Assembly (NCBI RefSeq): GCF_003336205.1
Contig: NZ_QPIE01000003.1
Span: 1-64,000 of the forward strand
Length of the DNA: 64,000 bases
DNA from: Chryseobacterium lacus
Lineage (GTDB): Bacteria > Bacteroidota > Bacteroidia > Flavobacteriales > Weeksellaceae
Reading direction: 5' to 3'
Part shown: one piece after another, positions 56,048 through 64,000 of the stretch
How the letters are laid out: each line of letters opens with the position of its first letter
Numbering within the stretch: the stretch's first letter is position 1
Notes under the pieces: generated by a model
The model's input: the letters and a program-made list of their open reading frames with translations, nothing else
What the model was told of the DNA's origin: nothing
Databases searched by the model: none
Program-made: the position numbers and the translations under genes

Positions 56048-56430
56048 ATGAATACAATTGTTTCAGAGAAAATAAAAAGATTGAGAAAAGCAAAAGGGCT
56101 GTCGCAGGAAGAAATGGCAGATAAACTCCATATTTCGCAATCTGCTTATGCAAGAATTGAAACCGGCGAAAGCCTGTCATGGCAACTCATTTAGAGAAAT
56201 TGAGCGAGATTTTTGAAGTAAGACCTGAAAGTTTCTTTATAGATGATGCCAATAATTTTAACAACCAAAATCAGGAACAAAACGGCGGTATGGCATTTCA
56301 GTTTGTCGGAACCATTAATACGATTAATTCCTTATCTGAAAAACTGATAGAACAATATGAAGAAAGAATTCAGGAACTGTAATCCATCATCAGCGAACTG
56401 AAAGAAGAAATAAAAACGCTGAAAAGCTAA
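56048..56430 (+). pseudogene. XRE-family helix-turn-helix regulator, broken by frameshift and stop
   Basis: The first 45 codons read MNTIVSEKIKRLRKAKGLSQ and then EEMADKLHISQSAYARIETGESLSW, a clear XRE helix-turn-helix. The frame then stops at 56192. The continuation ATHLEKLSEIFEVRPESFF is in another frame from about 56180, consistent with loss of one G in TCATGGCAACT. A second lesion, TAA at 56380, cuts the coiled-coil tail; the reading continues in frame as SIISELKEEIKTLKS to a stop at 56428. Two independent lesions favour a true pseudogene over a sequencing error. The intact form would have been about 127 residues, a typical length for Chryseobacterium XRE proteins with a C-terminal coiled-coil. 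Confidence 0.8.
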
Positions 56431-56463
56431 AGAAAATCACAGTTTTGGTCTTCAGCAATAATT

Positions 56464-56551
56464 CGTCCATATCTTTTTATAAAAACGTCCTGATGTTTTA
56501 GTGAAAACGTCCTAACGTTTTTTAGTAAACGTCCGTATCTTTTGAATAGCT
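56464..56551. repeat. four direct repeats with exact 22-bp period
   Basis: CGTCC occurs at 56464, 56486, 56508 and 56530, exactly 22 bases apart. In all units position 8 is A, position 10 is C or G, and positions 11-14 are TTTT; units 2-4 are preceded by AAA, giving a consensus AAACGTCCNNANSTTTT. Twenty-two bases is about two helical turns, so bound proteins would lie on one face. The region (56431-56725) between the XRE remnant and the S46 gene has no other gene. Confidence 0.75.
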
Positions 56552-56680
56552 TGTTCTGATGAGCTGTACAAAAGGTAAAATCAAATTATTACAAGTGATT
56601 CTATTACTCACTTTATTGAACCATAACCTTTTTTGGAAACATCAGATGTATTTTAAGATAAGTAAAGCAGAGGAAACAAA

Positions 56681-56707
56681 AAAACCGAAGAAATTCTCCG
56701 GTTTTTT
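56681..56707. terminator. terminator after the first S46 peptidase gene
   Basis: AAAAACCG (56681-56688) pairs with CGGTTTTT (56700-56707), with an inner GAA/TTC stem. Read on the minus strand it is followed by a T-rich run. It lies 18 bases after the stop of the S46 gene. Confidence 0.78.
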
Positions 56708-56725
56708 ATTGATGCCAAGATGAGG

Positions 56726-58909
56726 TTATCTCTTCTTTTTTGCTTTCAGAACGCTGCCTTTCACAGGTGTTGGATGCTCGTTGGTCACGAAGGTCATTTC
56801 GTCCACAATTCTCTTTGCACCGGCATATTGGTCTATAGTCCACATTACAAAACGGATATCCACATTGATGGTTTTCTGCCATTTCGGTTCGAAAACGATG
56901 TCTCCTGAAAGCGCTTCCGAATTTCCGTCAAAAGCGATTCCGATCAGGTTTCCTTCTGCATCAATCACCGGTGATCCGGAATTTCCTCCAGTGATATCGT
57001 GATCTGTAAGGAAGTTGACGGGAAGATACCCGGCTGCATCGGCGTAAATTCCATAATCTCTGGTAGCGTGCATATCTAGAACCTTTTTAGGAAGGTCAAA
57101 CTCTTCGTCTCCTTCTTTGTATTTATCTACCAGCCCCTGCATATCTGTATAGAAATTCTCGGTAATTCCTTTGTAACTTCTGTCAGCTCTTTGAGGAAGC
57201 GTGGCTACTTTTCCGTAAGTCAATCTCATGGTTCCGTTCGCATCCGGATAGAAAGTTCTCTCAGGGAACGCTTTTCTGTAACCTTCCATGAGCATTCTGC
57301 TGTTTCTGGCAAAATTACTTTCTACCAAAGAGAATTTCTTAGCCAAAGCTCTTTGATCAGCAACATAAGCGTTGGAAAGTCGGTACAGCGGATCGGCATC
57401 CAATTTTACTTTATCAGGATTCAGCATGAAATTGAGGGCTGAAGCTTTATTGGCGAATATGGAAGAATGCGCCTGCAAAGAAAGGTTGGAGGCATCCTGA
57501 GCCATCAATGTTGGCGAAGCCACGTCACGGTTTACTTTGGTTTGATAAAGCTTCACCAGTGAATTCAGCATTTCGCCTTCCAGTTCTGCATCGAAATCAT
57601 TGTAGAAATCATTGATCGCTTCCTCCAGTTGAGGCCTCATTTTGATTCTGTTCTGCATATCCTGATCTGCATAGGTTTTAAATAAATTCCCCAGCTGAAA
57701 AGGTGTTGTAATATACTTGGAATTGATTTGAATCTGAATATTATAGCTTCTTTCCATATTCCGTTGGGAAACCTGCTGATAATAGGTTTTTATTTCTTCC
57801 AAGATCCCGACGTAATCCTGATTTCCGGGAAGCAGTGTCCAGTTGGCAAAGGCATTCTCCTCTCTCTCTTTCTCAGAAATGGTAGAATTTTGAATAACTG
57901 CATCAATGGTTCCTTGTCTGTTTTTCCAGTAATTGGCAACATTGGCGTATTGTGAAGCGTAATTCAATTGTGTCGCTTTATTCCTGTCCATGTATTTTTT
58001 CATTACCTGCATCGCGAGATTGGAGGCTTCTACCCAAGCCGGATAATCTTTGGTCACGAGCTGATTGATTCCATAAGACGTCATATAACGGTTGGTTCTT
58101 CCGGGATATCCGATGATCATGGAGAAATCTCCGGGCTGAATGCCCTTGAGTGAAACAGGAAGATGGTGTTTCGGTTTCAAAGGAACATTTTTCGGGTCGT
58201 ATTCTGCAGGATTTCCTTTGGCATCAGCATACACTCTGAAAACAGCAAAATCTCCGGTATGTCTTGGCCATTCCCAGTTATCGGTATCGCCCCCGAATTT
58301 TCCTATGGCAGAGGGAGGTGCGCCTACGAGTCTTACATCTTTATAATCCTGATAAACGAAATAATAAAATTCATTCCCGTTAAAGAAATCCCGAACAACT
58401 ACGGTATATTTTCCGTTCTCGGAATTTTCAGTTTGAATGGCTTTATATTCTCTGTCGATGACGGCTTTGCGCTGTTCTTCCGTCATAGTATCGTTCAGTT
58501 TTGAGTTGATTCTTTGGGTTGCATCATCCATTCTGATAAGGAAACGGACATACAGATCCTTCGCATTAAATTCATCTTTCTGCTTCATGGCCCAGAATCC
58601 GTTTTTCAGATAATCCTGTTCCGGAGTGGAAGCAGCCGCAATGTTGTCATATCCACAGTGATGATTGGTAAAGATTAATCCCTGATCAGAAACAATTTCA
58701 CCCGTGCAATATCCTCCGAAGCTTACAATAGCATCTTTCAGGGAAGAATTATTAACGGAATAAATTTCTTCAGGAGTCAGTTTCAGGCCCTGGCGCTGCA
58801 TATCCACTCCATTCAGTCTTTTGATCAGCATCATGAGCCACATTCCCTCATCAGCCTTCATTTGTACAAAACTCAGAAGGAATGTAAGCAGTAAAAATAT
58901 TCTTTTCAT
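56726..58909 (-). CDS. S46 family dipeptidyl peptidase, DPP7-type (downstream copy)
   Basis: S46 enzymes remove dipeptides from the N-terminus of peptides in the periplasm, supporting growth on peptides. The 727-residue protein has a signal peptide (1-19, ending QMKAD), the catalytic His region TNHHCGY (H83/H84), and the catalytic Ser644 in TGGNSGSPV. The S1 position has Gly (about 662 in IAFDGNSEALSGDI) rather than the Arg of acidic-specific DPP11, so a preference for hydrophobic P1 residues is expected. It is very similar to the next gene, with which it forms a tandem. It ends in a basic tail KAKKKR, absent from its paralogue. Confidence 0.93.
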   Translation of the reverse strand: MKRIFLLLTFLLSFVQMKADEGMWLMMLIKRLNGVDMQRQGLKLTPEEIYSVNNSSLKDAIVSFGGYCTGEIVSDQGLIFTNHHCGYDNIAAASTPEQDYLKNGFWAMKQKDEFNAKDLYVRFLIRMDDATQRINSKLNDTMTEEQRKAVIDREYKAIQTENSENGKYTVVVRDFFNGNEFYYFVYQDYKDVRLVGAPPSAIGKFGGDTDNWEWPRHTGDFAVFRVYADAKGNPAEYDPKNVPLKPKHHLPVSLKGIQPGDFSMIIGYPGRTNRYMTSYGINQLVTKDYPAWVEASNLAMQVMKKYMDRNKATQLNYASQYANVANYWKNRQGTIDAVIQNSTISEKEREENAFANWTLLPGNQDYVGILEEIKTYYQQVSQRNMERSYNIQIQINSKYITTPFQLGNLFKTYADQDMQNRIKMRPQLEEAINDFYNDFDAELEGEMLNSLVKLYQTKVNRDVASPTLMAQDASNLSLQAHSSIFANKASALNFMLNPDKVKLDADPLYRLSNAYVADQRALAKKFSLVESNFARNSRMLMEGYRKAFPERTFYPDANGTMRLTYGKVATLPQRADRSYKGITENFYTDMQGLVDKYKEGDEEFDLPKKVLDMHATRDYGIYADAAGYLPVNFLTDHDITGGNSGSPVIDAEGNLIGIAFDGNSEALSGDIVFEPKWQKTINVDIRFVMWTIDQYAGAKRIVDEMTFVTNEHPTPVKGSVLKAKKKR

Positions 58910-59002
58910 TGTTCTAAAATTATTAATGGTGGCTAATTTAGTAATTTCTTTCAAGAATCATTTTAAGATTTTGGATATTTTAAGAGAATTTGTATAAAAA
59001 TA

Positions 59003-59031
59003 AAGACTGCCTCACTTTCGGAGACAGTCTT
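59003..59031 (-). terminator. terminator between the two S46 genes
   Basis: AAGACTG (59003-59009) pairs with CAGTCTT (59025-59031), with an inner CTC/GAG stem. On the minus strand it is followed by TATTTTTATA. It separates the tandem paralogues, so they are probably transcribed independently. Confidence 0.8.
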
Positions 59032-59055
59032 CAGAAAAGATATTAGAACTCAATT

Positions 59056-61191
59056 TTATTTTACAATGGTCATTTCATTGATCAAATGGCCTGCTCCGGC
59101 GAATTTGTCAATAACCCAAAGTACATATCTGGAATCTACGGCAATGGTTTTCTGCCATTCTTCCTCGAAAACGATGTCTCCGGAAAGGGCTTCAGAATTT
59201 CCGTCGAAAGCTAAACCAATCAGTTCTCCGTTACCGTTCAAAACCGGCGATCCGGAATTTCCGCCTGTGATATCATTATCGGTAAGGAAATTAACCGGAA
59301 GGTATCCTGCAGGATCAGCGTATTGTCCATAATCTCTTTTCGCATTCAGGTCGATAAGCTTTTGTGGCATATCGAATTCTTCGTCTCCTTTTTTGTATTT
59401 TGCTACAGTTCCGTCTAGATCTGTGTAGAAATTATTGGTAACACCATGGTAATTTCTGTCATCTCTGAAAGGAAGTGTCGAGATTTTCCCGAAAGTAATT
59501 CTCATGGTAGAGTTGGCATCCGGATAAAATTCAACTTTGGGATGTGATTTTCTTAAACCGTCGAAATAAAGTCTGTTGATGTTGCTGAATTTATCATCTT
59601 CCGCTGAAAATTTATCGTTCAGTTTTCTTTGATCTTCCACATATCCGGTACCCAGTTTATAAAGCGCATCTCTTTCCAGCGTTTGCATATCTGGATTGTT
59701 AAGGAAATTCATGGCTGAGTTTCTGTTTGCAAAAATGGAATGTTTCGCAACATCGTCCAGAAGATCAGCATTGATATGCTGGAAATAAGGCGAAGCCACA
59801 AAGCCATCCACTTTGGATTTATACAGGCCCACCATGGTTTTCAGCATTTCCTGCTCCATTGCCGGATTGAATTTCTCATACATCGTATTGATTCTTTCCG
59901 ATAAAGTTTTCTTCAGTTCCGCTTTTTTGGCAGCATCGGTTTCGTTCATCATCGTTTTGAAAGCACTTCCCAAAGAAACGGCGTAAGAAATATACTTTGC
60001 ATTTCTGGTCATTTGTGAAGCATAATTTCTTTCTACACCTCTGGCAGAGGTTGTTTTGTAATAAGACTCCATATCAGCAAGTACATTTCCGTACAGGTCT
60101 TTATTTTCAGGTTTTTGTGCCCATTTTTGGAATACCTCTTCTACCTTTTGTTTATCCTGAATCGTTCCGTTTTTATTGACGGATTCAATGGTTCCTTGTC
60201 TGTTTTTCCAGTAATTGGCTACGGAAGCGTACTGAGAAGCGTAATTTAATTTCGTAGCCTGATCGCGATCCATATACTTTTTCATCACATCCATCGCATT
60301 TCTGGACGCGTCTACCCAACCCGGGTAATCTTTATTTACCAGTTGATCAATTCCGTACGATGTCATATAACGGTTTGTTCGTCCCGGATATCCTACAATC
60401 ATTGCAAAATCTCCTGCTGTAAAAGGTTTTATAGAAACGGGAAGGTGATGTTTAGGCTTCATCGGAACATTGTTCGGGGAATATTCTGCCGGATTTCCAT
60501 TGACGTCCGAATAAACTCTGAAAACCGCAAAATCTCCGGTGTGTCTTGGCCATTCCCAGTTATCGGTATCACCACCAAATTTTCCGATGGAATTAGGCGG
60601 AGTTCCTACCAATCTCACATCTTTAAAATCCTGATAAACAAAATAATAAAATTCGTTTCCATTGTAAAAATCGCGAACTACTACGGTATATTTTCCGTTC
60701 TCAGAATTTTCATTCTGAATCTTTTTATACTCAGCGTCGATGATGTCTCTTCTTTCTTTGGTGGACATTTGGTTATTCAGCAACGCATTGATTCTGTTGG
60801 AAACATCATCCATTCTAACCAGAAATCTCACTGAAAGACCTTTTGCCGGAAGTTCCTGGCTTTTGTTCATCGCCCAGAATCCATTCGTGAGATGGTCTTT
60901 TTCAGGGGTAGAAAGCGCTGCAATCTGTCCGTAACCACAATGGTGATTCGTGAACAGCAACCCTTCTTTAGACACCATTTCCGCAGTACATCCGCCACCA
61001 AACTGCACGATGGCATCTTTCAGGCTAGAGCCATTCACCGAATAAATTTCTTCTGCAGTTAATTTTAGTCCTTTTTTCTGTAAATCCTGTCCTTTCAGTC
61101 TGTTTACCAGCATCATCAGCCACATTCCTTCATCGGCTCTCATTTGAACAAAACTCAACATGAATGTTAAGAGTAAAAATATCTTTTTCAT
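59056..61191 (-). CDS. S46 family dipeptidyl peptidase, DPP7-type (upstream copy)
   Basis: The 711-residue protein has a signal peptide (1-19, ending QMRAD), TNHHCGY with catalytic His (83/84), Ser646 in TGGNSGSPV and Gly (about 664) in LAFDGNSEALSGDI, again the DPP7 pattern. The pair are products of a recent tandem duplication: signal peptide, catalytic loops and most of the chain correspond closely, and the length differs mainly at the C-terminus. They may differ in substrate preference through the helical lid domain (about 280-560), which is their most divergent part. Confidence 0.93.
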   Translation of the reverse strand: MKKIFLLLTFMLSFVQMRADEGMWLMMLVNRLKGQDLQKKGLKLTAEEIYSVNGSSLKDAIVQFGGGCTAEMVSKEGLLFTNHHCGYGQIAALSTPEKDHLTNGFWAMNKSQELPAKGLSVRFLVRMDDVSNRINALLNNQMSTKERRDIIDAEYKKIQNENSENGKYTVVVRDFYNGNEFYYFVYQDFKDVRLVGTPPNSIGKFGGDTDNWEWPRHTGDFAVFRVYSDVNGNPAEYSPNNVPMKPKHHLPVSIKPFTAGDFAMIVGYPGRTNRYMTSYGIDQLVNKDYPGWVDASRNAMDVMKKYMDRDQATKLNYASQYASVANYWKNRQGTIESVNKNGTIQDKQKVEEVFQKWAQKPENKDLYGNVLADMESYYKTTSARGVERNYASQMTRNAKYISYAVSLGSAFKTMMNETDAAKKAELKKTLSERINTMYEKFNPAMEQEMLKTMVGLYKSKVDGFVASPYFQHINADLLDDVAKHSIFANRNSAMNFLNNPDMQTLERDALYKLGTGYVEDQRKLNDKFSAEDDKFSNINRLYFDGLRKSHPKVEFYPDANSTMRITFGKISTLPFRDDRNYHGVTNNFYTDLDGTVAKYKKGDEEFDMPQKLIDLNAKRDYGQYADPAGYLPVNFLTDNDITGGNSGSPVLNGNGELIGLAFDGNSEALSGDIVFEEEWQKTIAVDSRYVLWVIDKFAGAGHLINEMTIVK

Positions 61192-61267
61192 AAGTAAAAT
61201 TAAATTTGCCGCAATTTAATCATTTTTTAATGTATTTTTGAATGATCTGTTTAAAAAACCCGGATAA

Positions 61268-61696
61268 ATGAAAAGTTTCGCTATGCAGTTGCTGCTCCCT
61301 TTAATGTTAATTTTGATGATGAATTGTAACTCACAACACAACAAAGATCAACTCCAAAAACAGTGGAGCCTGATTTCATTTAGCGATTTTGATAAAACTC
61401 TGCTGACGAAAAACAATGCGTACCTGAATTTAATTCCTAAGGAATCTGCTGAAAACCAGTACAGTGCCTACATGGGATGCAACAATTTATTTTTAACCGC
61501 AAAATTTGATTCAAAAGGAAATGTTGAGTTTTCCGATATTGGCGCCACCATGATGTATTGTGAAAATAATATGGAACTGGAAAAAAACTTCATCTCGCAG
61601 ATTGCTGAAATGAAATCGTACCGTATTGAAAATCAGCGCCTGATTCTTGCAGATGGGCAAGGAAACGAAATGATTTTTACGACCAGTGAAAAGTGA
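61268..61696 (+). CDS. META-domain (HslJ-like) lipoprotein
   Basis: The 142-residue protein has a lipoprotein signal (MLILMMNC, Cys about 20) and the META pattern: QLQKQWSLISFSDFD at the start, MGCNNLFLTAKFDSKGNVEFSDIGATMMYC in the middle (with the GxNxF and TMMxC landmarks) and MELEKNFISQIAEMKSYRIENQRLILAD. META proteins are periplasmic and often stress-linked. A -7 box TATTTTTG is at 61233-61240. It is divergent from the S46 genes. Confidence 0.85.
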   Translation: MKSFAMQLLLPLMLILMMNCNSQHNKDQLQKQWSLISFSDFDKTLLTKNNAYLNLIPKESAENQYSAYMGCNNLFLTAKFDSKGNVEFSDIGATMMYCENNMELEKNFISQIAEMKSYRIENQRLILADGQGNEMIFTTSEK

Positions 61697-61780
61697 TGCC
61701 TGCAATTTTATATTAAATATCCGAAATAGTAGAAACATTTTAGGCCTTCAAAGCCCGTTATTTACGGATAAAAAGAACAG

Positions 61781-62050
61781 ATGGATGTAGATCCCGAAAT
61801 TATCGGATTTTTTGCAGGAGGTTTGTCTTCGGCCTTATTTATTCCTCAGATTATCAAAATTTTCAAAGAGAAATCAGCTGAGGAAATATCATTGCTCACC
61901 TGTATTATCGGTATTGTGAGTGCGGGACTTTGGCTTTGGTACGGCATTATTCAGGAACATATTTCCATGATTGTTACCAATTCTATAGCTTGTATAGCGA
62001 CCACTGTTCTGCTTGTTTTCAAAATGATTTATAACCGGGGAAAAAACTAA
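61781..62050 (+). CDS. SemiSWEET-family transporter
   Basis: The 89-residue protein has three membrane helices, one triple-helix unit, with the PQ-loop motif FIPQIIKIFKEKSAEEIS and the second-helix region LWLWYGIIQ. SemiSWEETs work as dimers and carry small sugars across the inner membrane. Length matches (about 85-100). It precedes hflX by 26 bases and may be cotranscribed. Confidence 0.9.
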   Translation: MDVDPEIIGFFAGGLSSALFIPQIIKIFKEKSAEEISLLTCIIGIVSAGLWLWYGIIQEHISMIVTNSIACIATTVLLVFKMIYNRGKN

Positions 62051-62076
62051 ATTTGTAACATTGAAAGGAAGAATTT

Positions 62077-63294
62077 ATGCTTGAAAAAAAAGATCATAGT
62101 TATGAACGCGCCGTTTTGGTCGGCTTAATTACCAGAGATCAAAATGAAGAAAAACTAAATGAATATCTTGATGAACTGGAGTTTCTTGCTTATACAGCAG
62201 GAGCATCCGTAGAAAAAAGATTTACACAAAAAATGACTCAGCCGGACGCCAAAACCTTTGTAGGAAGCGGTAAAGCTGAAGAAATCAAAGAATATGTAAA
62301 AGAAAACGAAATCGGAACCGTTATTTTCGATGACGAACTTTCCCCGTCACAACTGAAAAATCTGGAACGGGAACTGGAAGTGAAAATTATCGACAGAACC
62401 AATTTAATCCTCGACATTTTTGCACAAAGAGCACAAACTTCCTACGCACGAACTCAGGTGGAATTGGCACAATACGAATATTTACTTCCACGATTGACCA
62501 GAATGTGGACTCACTTGGAAAGGCAGCGAGGAGGAATCGGAATGCGCGGTCCCGGTGAAACGGAAATTGAAACCGACAGAAGGATCATCCGCGACAGAAT
62601 TTCTCTTTTGAAAGCAAAATTGAAATCCATCGACAAACAAATGACGACCCAAAGGCAAAACCGTGGAAAAATGGTGCGCGTAGCTTTGGTAGGATACACG
62701 AATGTCGGGAAATCTACGCTCATGAATGCGCTTTCAAAATCCGAAGTTTTTGCTGAAAATAAATTGTTTGCCACGTTGGATACTACGGTGAGAAAAGTAG
62801 TGATCGGGAATTTGCCGTTTCTTTTAACCGATACCGTAGGATTTATCAGGAAATTACCCACTCAGTTGGTGGAAAGTTTTAAATCTACGCTGGATGAAGT
62901 TCGTGAAGCGGATTTGCTGATTCATGTGGTGGATATTTCTCATGAAAGTTTTGAAGATCATATTGATTCTGTAAATCAAACTTTGATGGAAATAAATGCG
63001 CATCAGAAACCGATGATCATGGTTTTTAATAAAATAGACGCTTTTGCTTACGAACAGAAATCTGAGGACGATCTGACTCCTTCCACGCGAAAAAACATTT
63101 CACTGGAAGCATGGATGAAAACTTGGATGGCAAAATCCAAACATCCTACCGTGTTTATTTCTGCGCTCAACAAAGAAAATTTTCCGGAAATGAAAAAACT
63201 GATTTATGAAGAAGTTCATCGTATTCATATTTCCAGATTTCCGTACAATGATTTTCTTTTTGAATATTTTGATGAGGAAGAAACGGAGAAATAA
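62077..63294 (+). CDS. hflX: ribosome-associated GTPase HflX
   Basis: HflX splits stalled or dormant ribosomes in a GTP-dependent way. The 405-residue protein has the N-terminal HflX domain (about 10-190, with KTFVGSGKAEEIKEYV and RGPGETEIETDRRII), the GTPase G1 motif GYTNVGKS (206-213), DTVGFI (G3), NKID (G4) and SALN (G5). Length is normal for Bacteroidota. Its TAA overlaps the next ATG by one base (TAATG). Confidence 0.96.
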   Translation: MLEKKDHSYERAVLVGLITRDQNEEKLNEYLDELEFLAYTAGASVEKRFTQKMTQPDAKTFVGSGKAEEIKEYVKENEIGTVIFDDELSPSQLKNLERELEVKIIDRTNLILDIFAQRAQTSYARTQVELAQYEYLLPRLTRMWTHLERQRGGIGMRGPGETEIETDRRIIRDRISLLKAKLKSIDKQMTTQRQNRGKMVRVALVGYTNVGKSTLMNALSKSEVFAENKLFATLDTTVRKVVIGNLPFLLTDTVGFIRKLPTQLVESFKSTLDEVREADLLIHVVDISHESFEDHIDSVNQTLMEINAHQKPMIMVFNKIDAFAYEQKSEDDLTPSTRKNISLEAWMKTWMAKSKHPTVFISALNKENFPEMKKLIYEEVHRIHISRFPYNDFLFEYFDEEETEK

Positions 63295-64000
63295 TGACCG
63301 AAGAAATCAAAACTGCGCTTCAGTTTCTTTCCCAACCTGAGAAAAAGGAATTCTTTCCCCGCTTTTTTAAATCCGGGCCGGGCGAATATGCTGAAGTCGA
63401 CGAATTCATCGGCGTCACGGTTCCGGATCAACGGAAAATAGCCAAAGCTTATTTTCAGAAAATTTCTTTGAAAGAACTGAGCGTATTGTTATCTTTAAAA
63501 ATCCATGAGCACCGTCATTGCGCTCTGCTGATGCTTGTTTCTAAGTATGAGAAATCAAAATCTGAAGAGGAAAAACATGAAATTGTGGATTTCTATCTTC
63601 AGCATTTGGAGTATATCAACAACTGGGATTTGGTGGATAATTCCTGTTATAAAATTCTGGGAAGACACAGTTTTGAACATGATGACGACAGCATTTTGCG
63701 AAATTTATCAGTTTCAGAAAATCTTTGGCAGAAGCGCATGGCCATCGTCGCGACACTGTGGCATGTAAAGAAAGGATCTTTTCAACTGACACAGGAATTG
63801 GTGCTTCAAAACCTGAAACATACTCATGATCTGATGCACAAAGCCAACGGCTGGTTACTGCGTGAAATGGGAAATAAAAATGAAGAAATTCTCCTCGGTT
63901 TTCTGAATAAGCATTATCGGGAAATGCCGCGAACCACACTTCGTTACGCTATTGAAAAGCTGAATGAGGCGCTTCGGCAGGATTATTTAAAAGGAAGAAT
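63294..64000 (+). CDS. AlkD-family DNA alkylation repair glycosylase (cut by the right edge)
   Basis: The frame opens at the ATG that overlaps the hflX stop and runs without a stop to the window end, giving 235 visible residues. Landmarks of the HEAT-like AlkD family are present: PDQRKIAK near the start, NNWDLVDNS (W111, D112 and D115 close to the catalytic Asp), and WQKRMAIV (145-152) with the conserved Arg. AlkD enzymes excise bulky or cationic N3- and N7-alkylpurines. The C-terminal end is beyond the window. Coupled expression with hflX is likely. Confidence 0.88.
   Translation, partial: MTEEIKTALQFLSQPEKKEFFPRFFKSGPGEYAEVDEFIGVTVPDQRKIAKAYFQKISLKELSVLLSLKIHEHRHCALLMLVSKYEKSKSEEEKHEIVDFYLQHLEYINNWDLVDNSCYKILGRHSFEHDDDSILRNLSVSENLWQKRMAIVATLWHVKKGSFQLTQELVLQNLKHTHDLMHKANGWLLREMGNKNEEILLGFLNKHYREMPRTTLRYAIEKLNEALRQDYLKGR

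Noticed and set aside
56048-56430. Programmed frameshift in the XRE gene
   Set aside because: No slippery heptamer at the shift point and a second in-frame stop further on; decay is simpler.
56464-56551. CRISPR array
   Set aside because: Units are contiguous with a 22-bp period and no unique spacers, and no cas genes are present.

Overview
This 64 kb window is chromosomal DNA from a flavobacterium of the Chryseobacterium type (Bacteroidota, Weeksellaceae). The assignment rests on gene content (DUF6089 barrel, BamA with two OmpH/Skp proteins, type-2 IleRS, long SecA, tandem S46 peptidases, DUF2795), on AT-rich DNA without Shine-Dalgarno sites, and on several promoters of the Bacteroidota form TTTG-N17-20-TAnnTTTG. 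Almost all of it is housekeeping sequence. No tRNA, CRISPR array, transposon or prophage was seen.

Layout. Position 1-370 holds two tandem leftward promoters and a leader that probably belong to an rRNA operon beyond the left edge. 371-7769 is a leftward envelope operon: DUF6089 protein, uppS, bamA, two skp/ompH genes, a hotdog thioesterase, rmlD and a secreted protein. 7999-11741 carries a ureohydrolase-fold protein without metal ligands and topA. 11936-17955 reads rightward: ileS, a DksA/TraR-like protein, a DUF6576-like protein, lspA, trpS. 18015-23865 reads leftward: ppiD, then mlaD (MCE) with two Fe-S electron-transfer proteins and an unknown small protein. Next come lon, surE, the tail-specific protease prc, sodC, prfA, two small lipoproteins, methylmalonyl-CoA mutase (scpA) and its chaperone meaB with a small cytochrome c between them, a DUF4251 lipoprotein and an M48 lipoprotein. 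37563-42350 reads leftward: an outer-membrane protein, mlaF, mlaE, a sugar-phosphate transferase and an acyltransferase. rplU-rpmA follow, then an AsmA-like protein, a DUF2797 protein, a UDP-sugar epimerase, a DUF2795 protein, secA, a ROK kinase and fumC. 56726-61191 has two tandem DPP7-type S46 peptidases. The window ends with a META lipoprotein, a SemiSWEET, hflX and a DNA glycosylase of the AlkD family cut by the right edge.

The one accessory-looking part is 53.9-56.7 kb. It has a lipoprotein with a JAMM-like metal motif, a secreted small partner one base downstream, a 19-bp inverted repeat in the divergent promoter region, an XRE regulator broken by both a frameshift and a stop codon, and a strict 22-bp direct-repeat array. 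This is the best candidate here for an undescribed system, but its function is inference.

Other notable points: IleRS carries GIHH in place of HIGH, the form linked to mupirocin hyper-resistance in other bacteria. Several proteins lack the metal ligands of their families (ureohydrolase, DksA-like, ROK, SecA C-terminus). The MCE transport genes are split between two loci about 16 kb apart. The methylmalonyl-CoA mutase large subunit has no small-subunit gene beside it.
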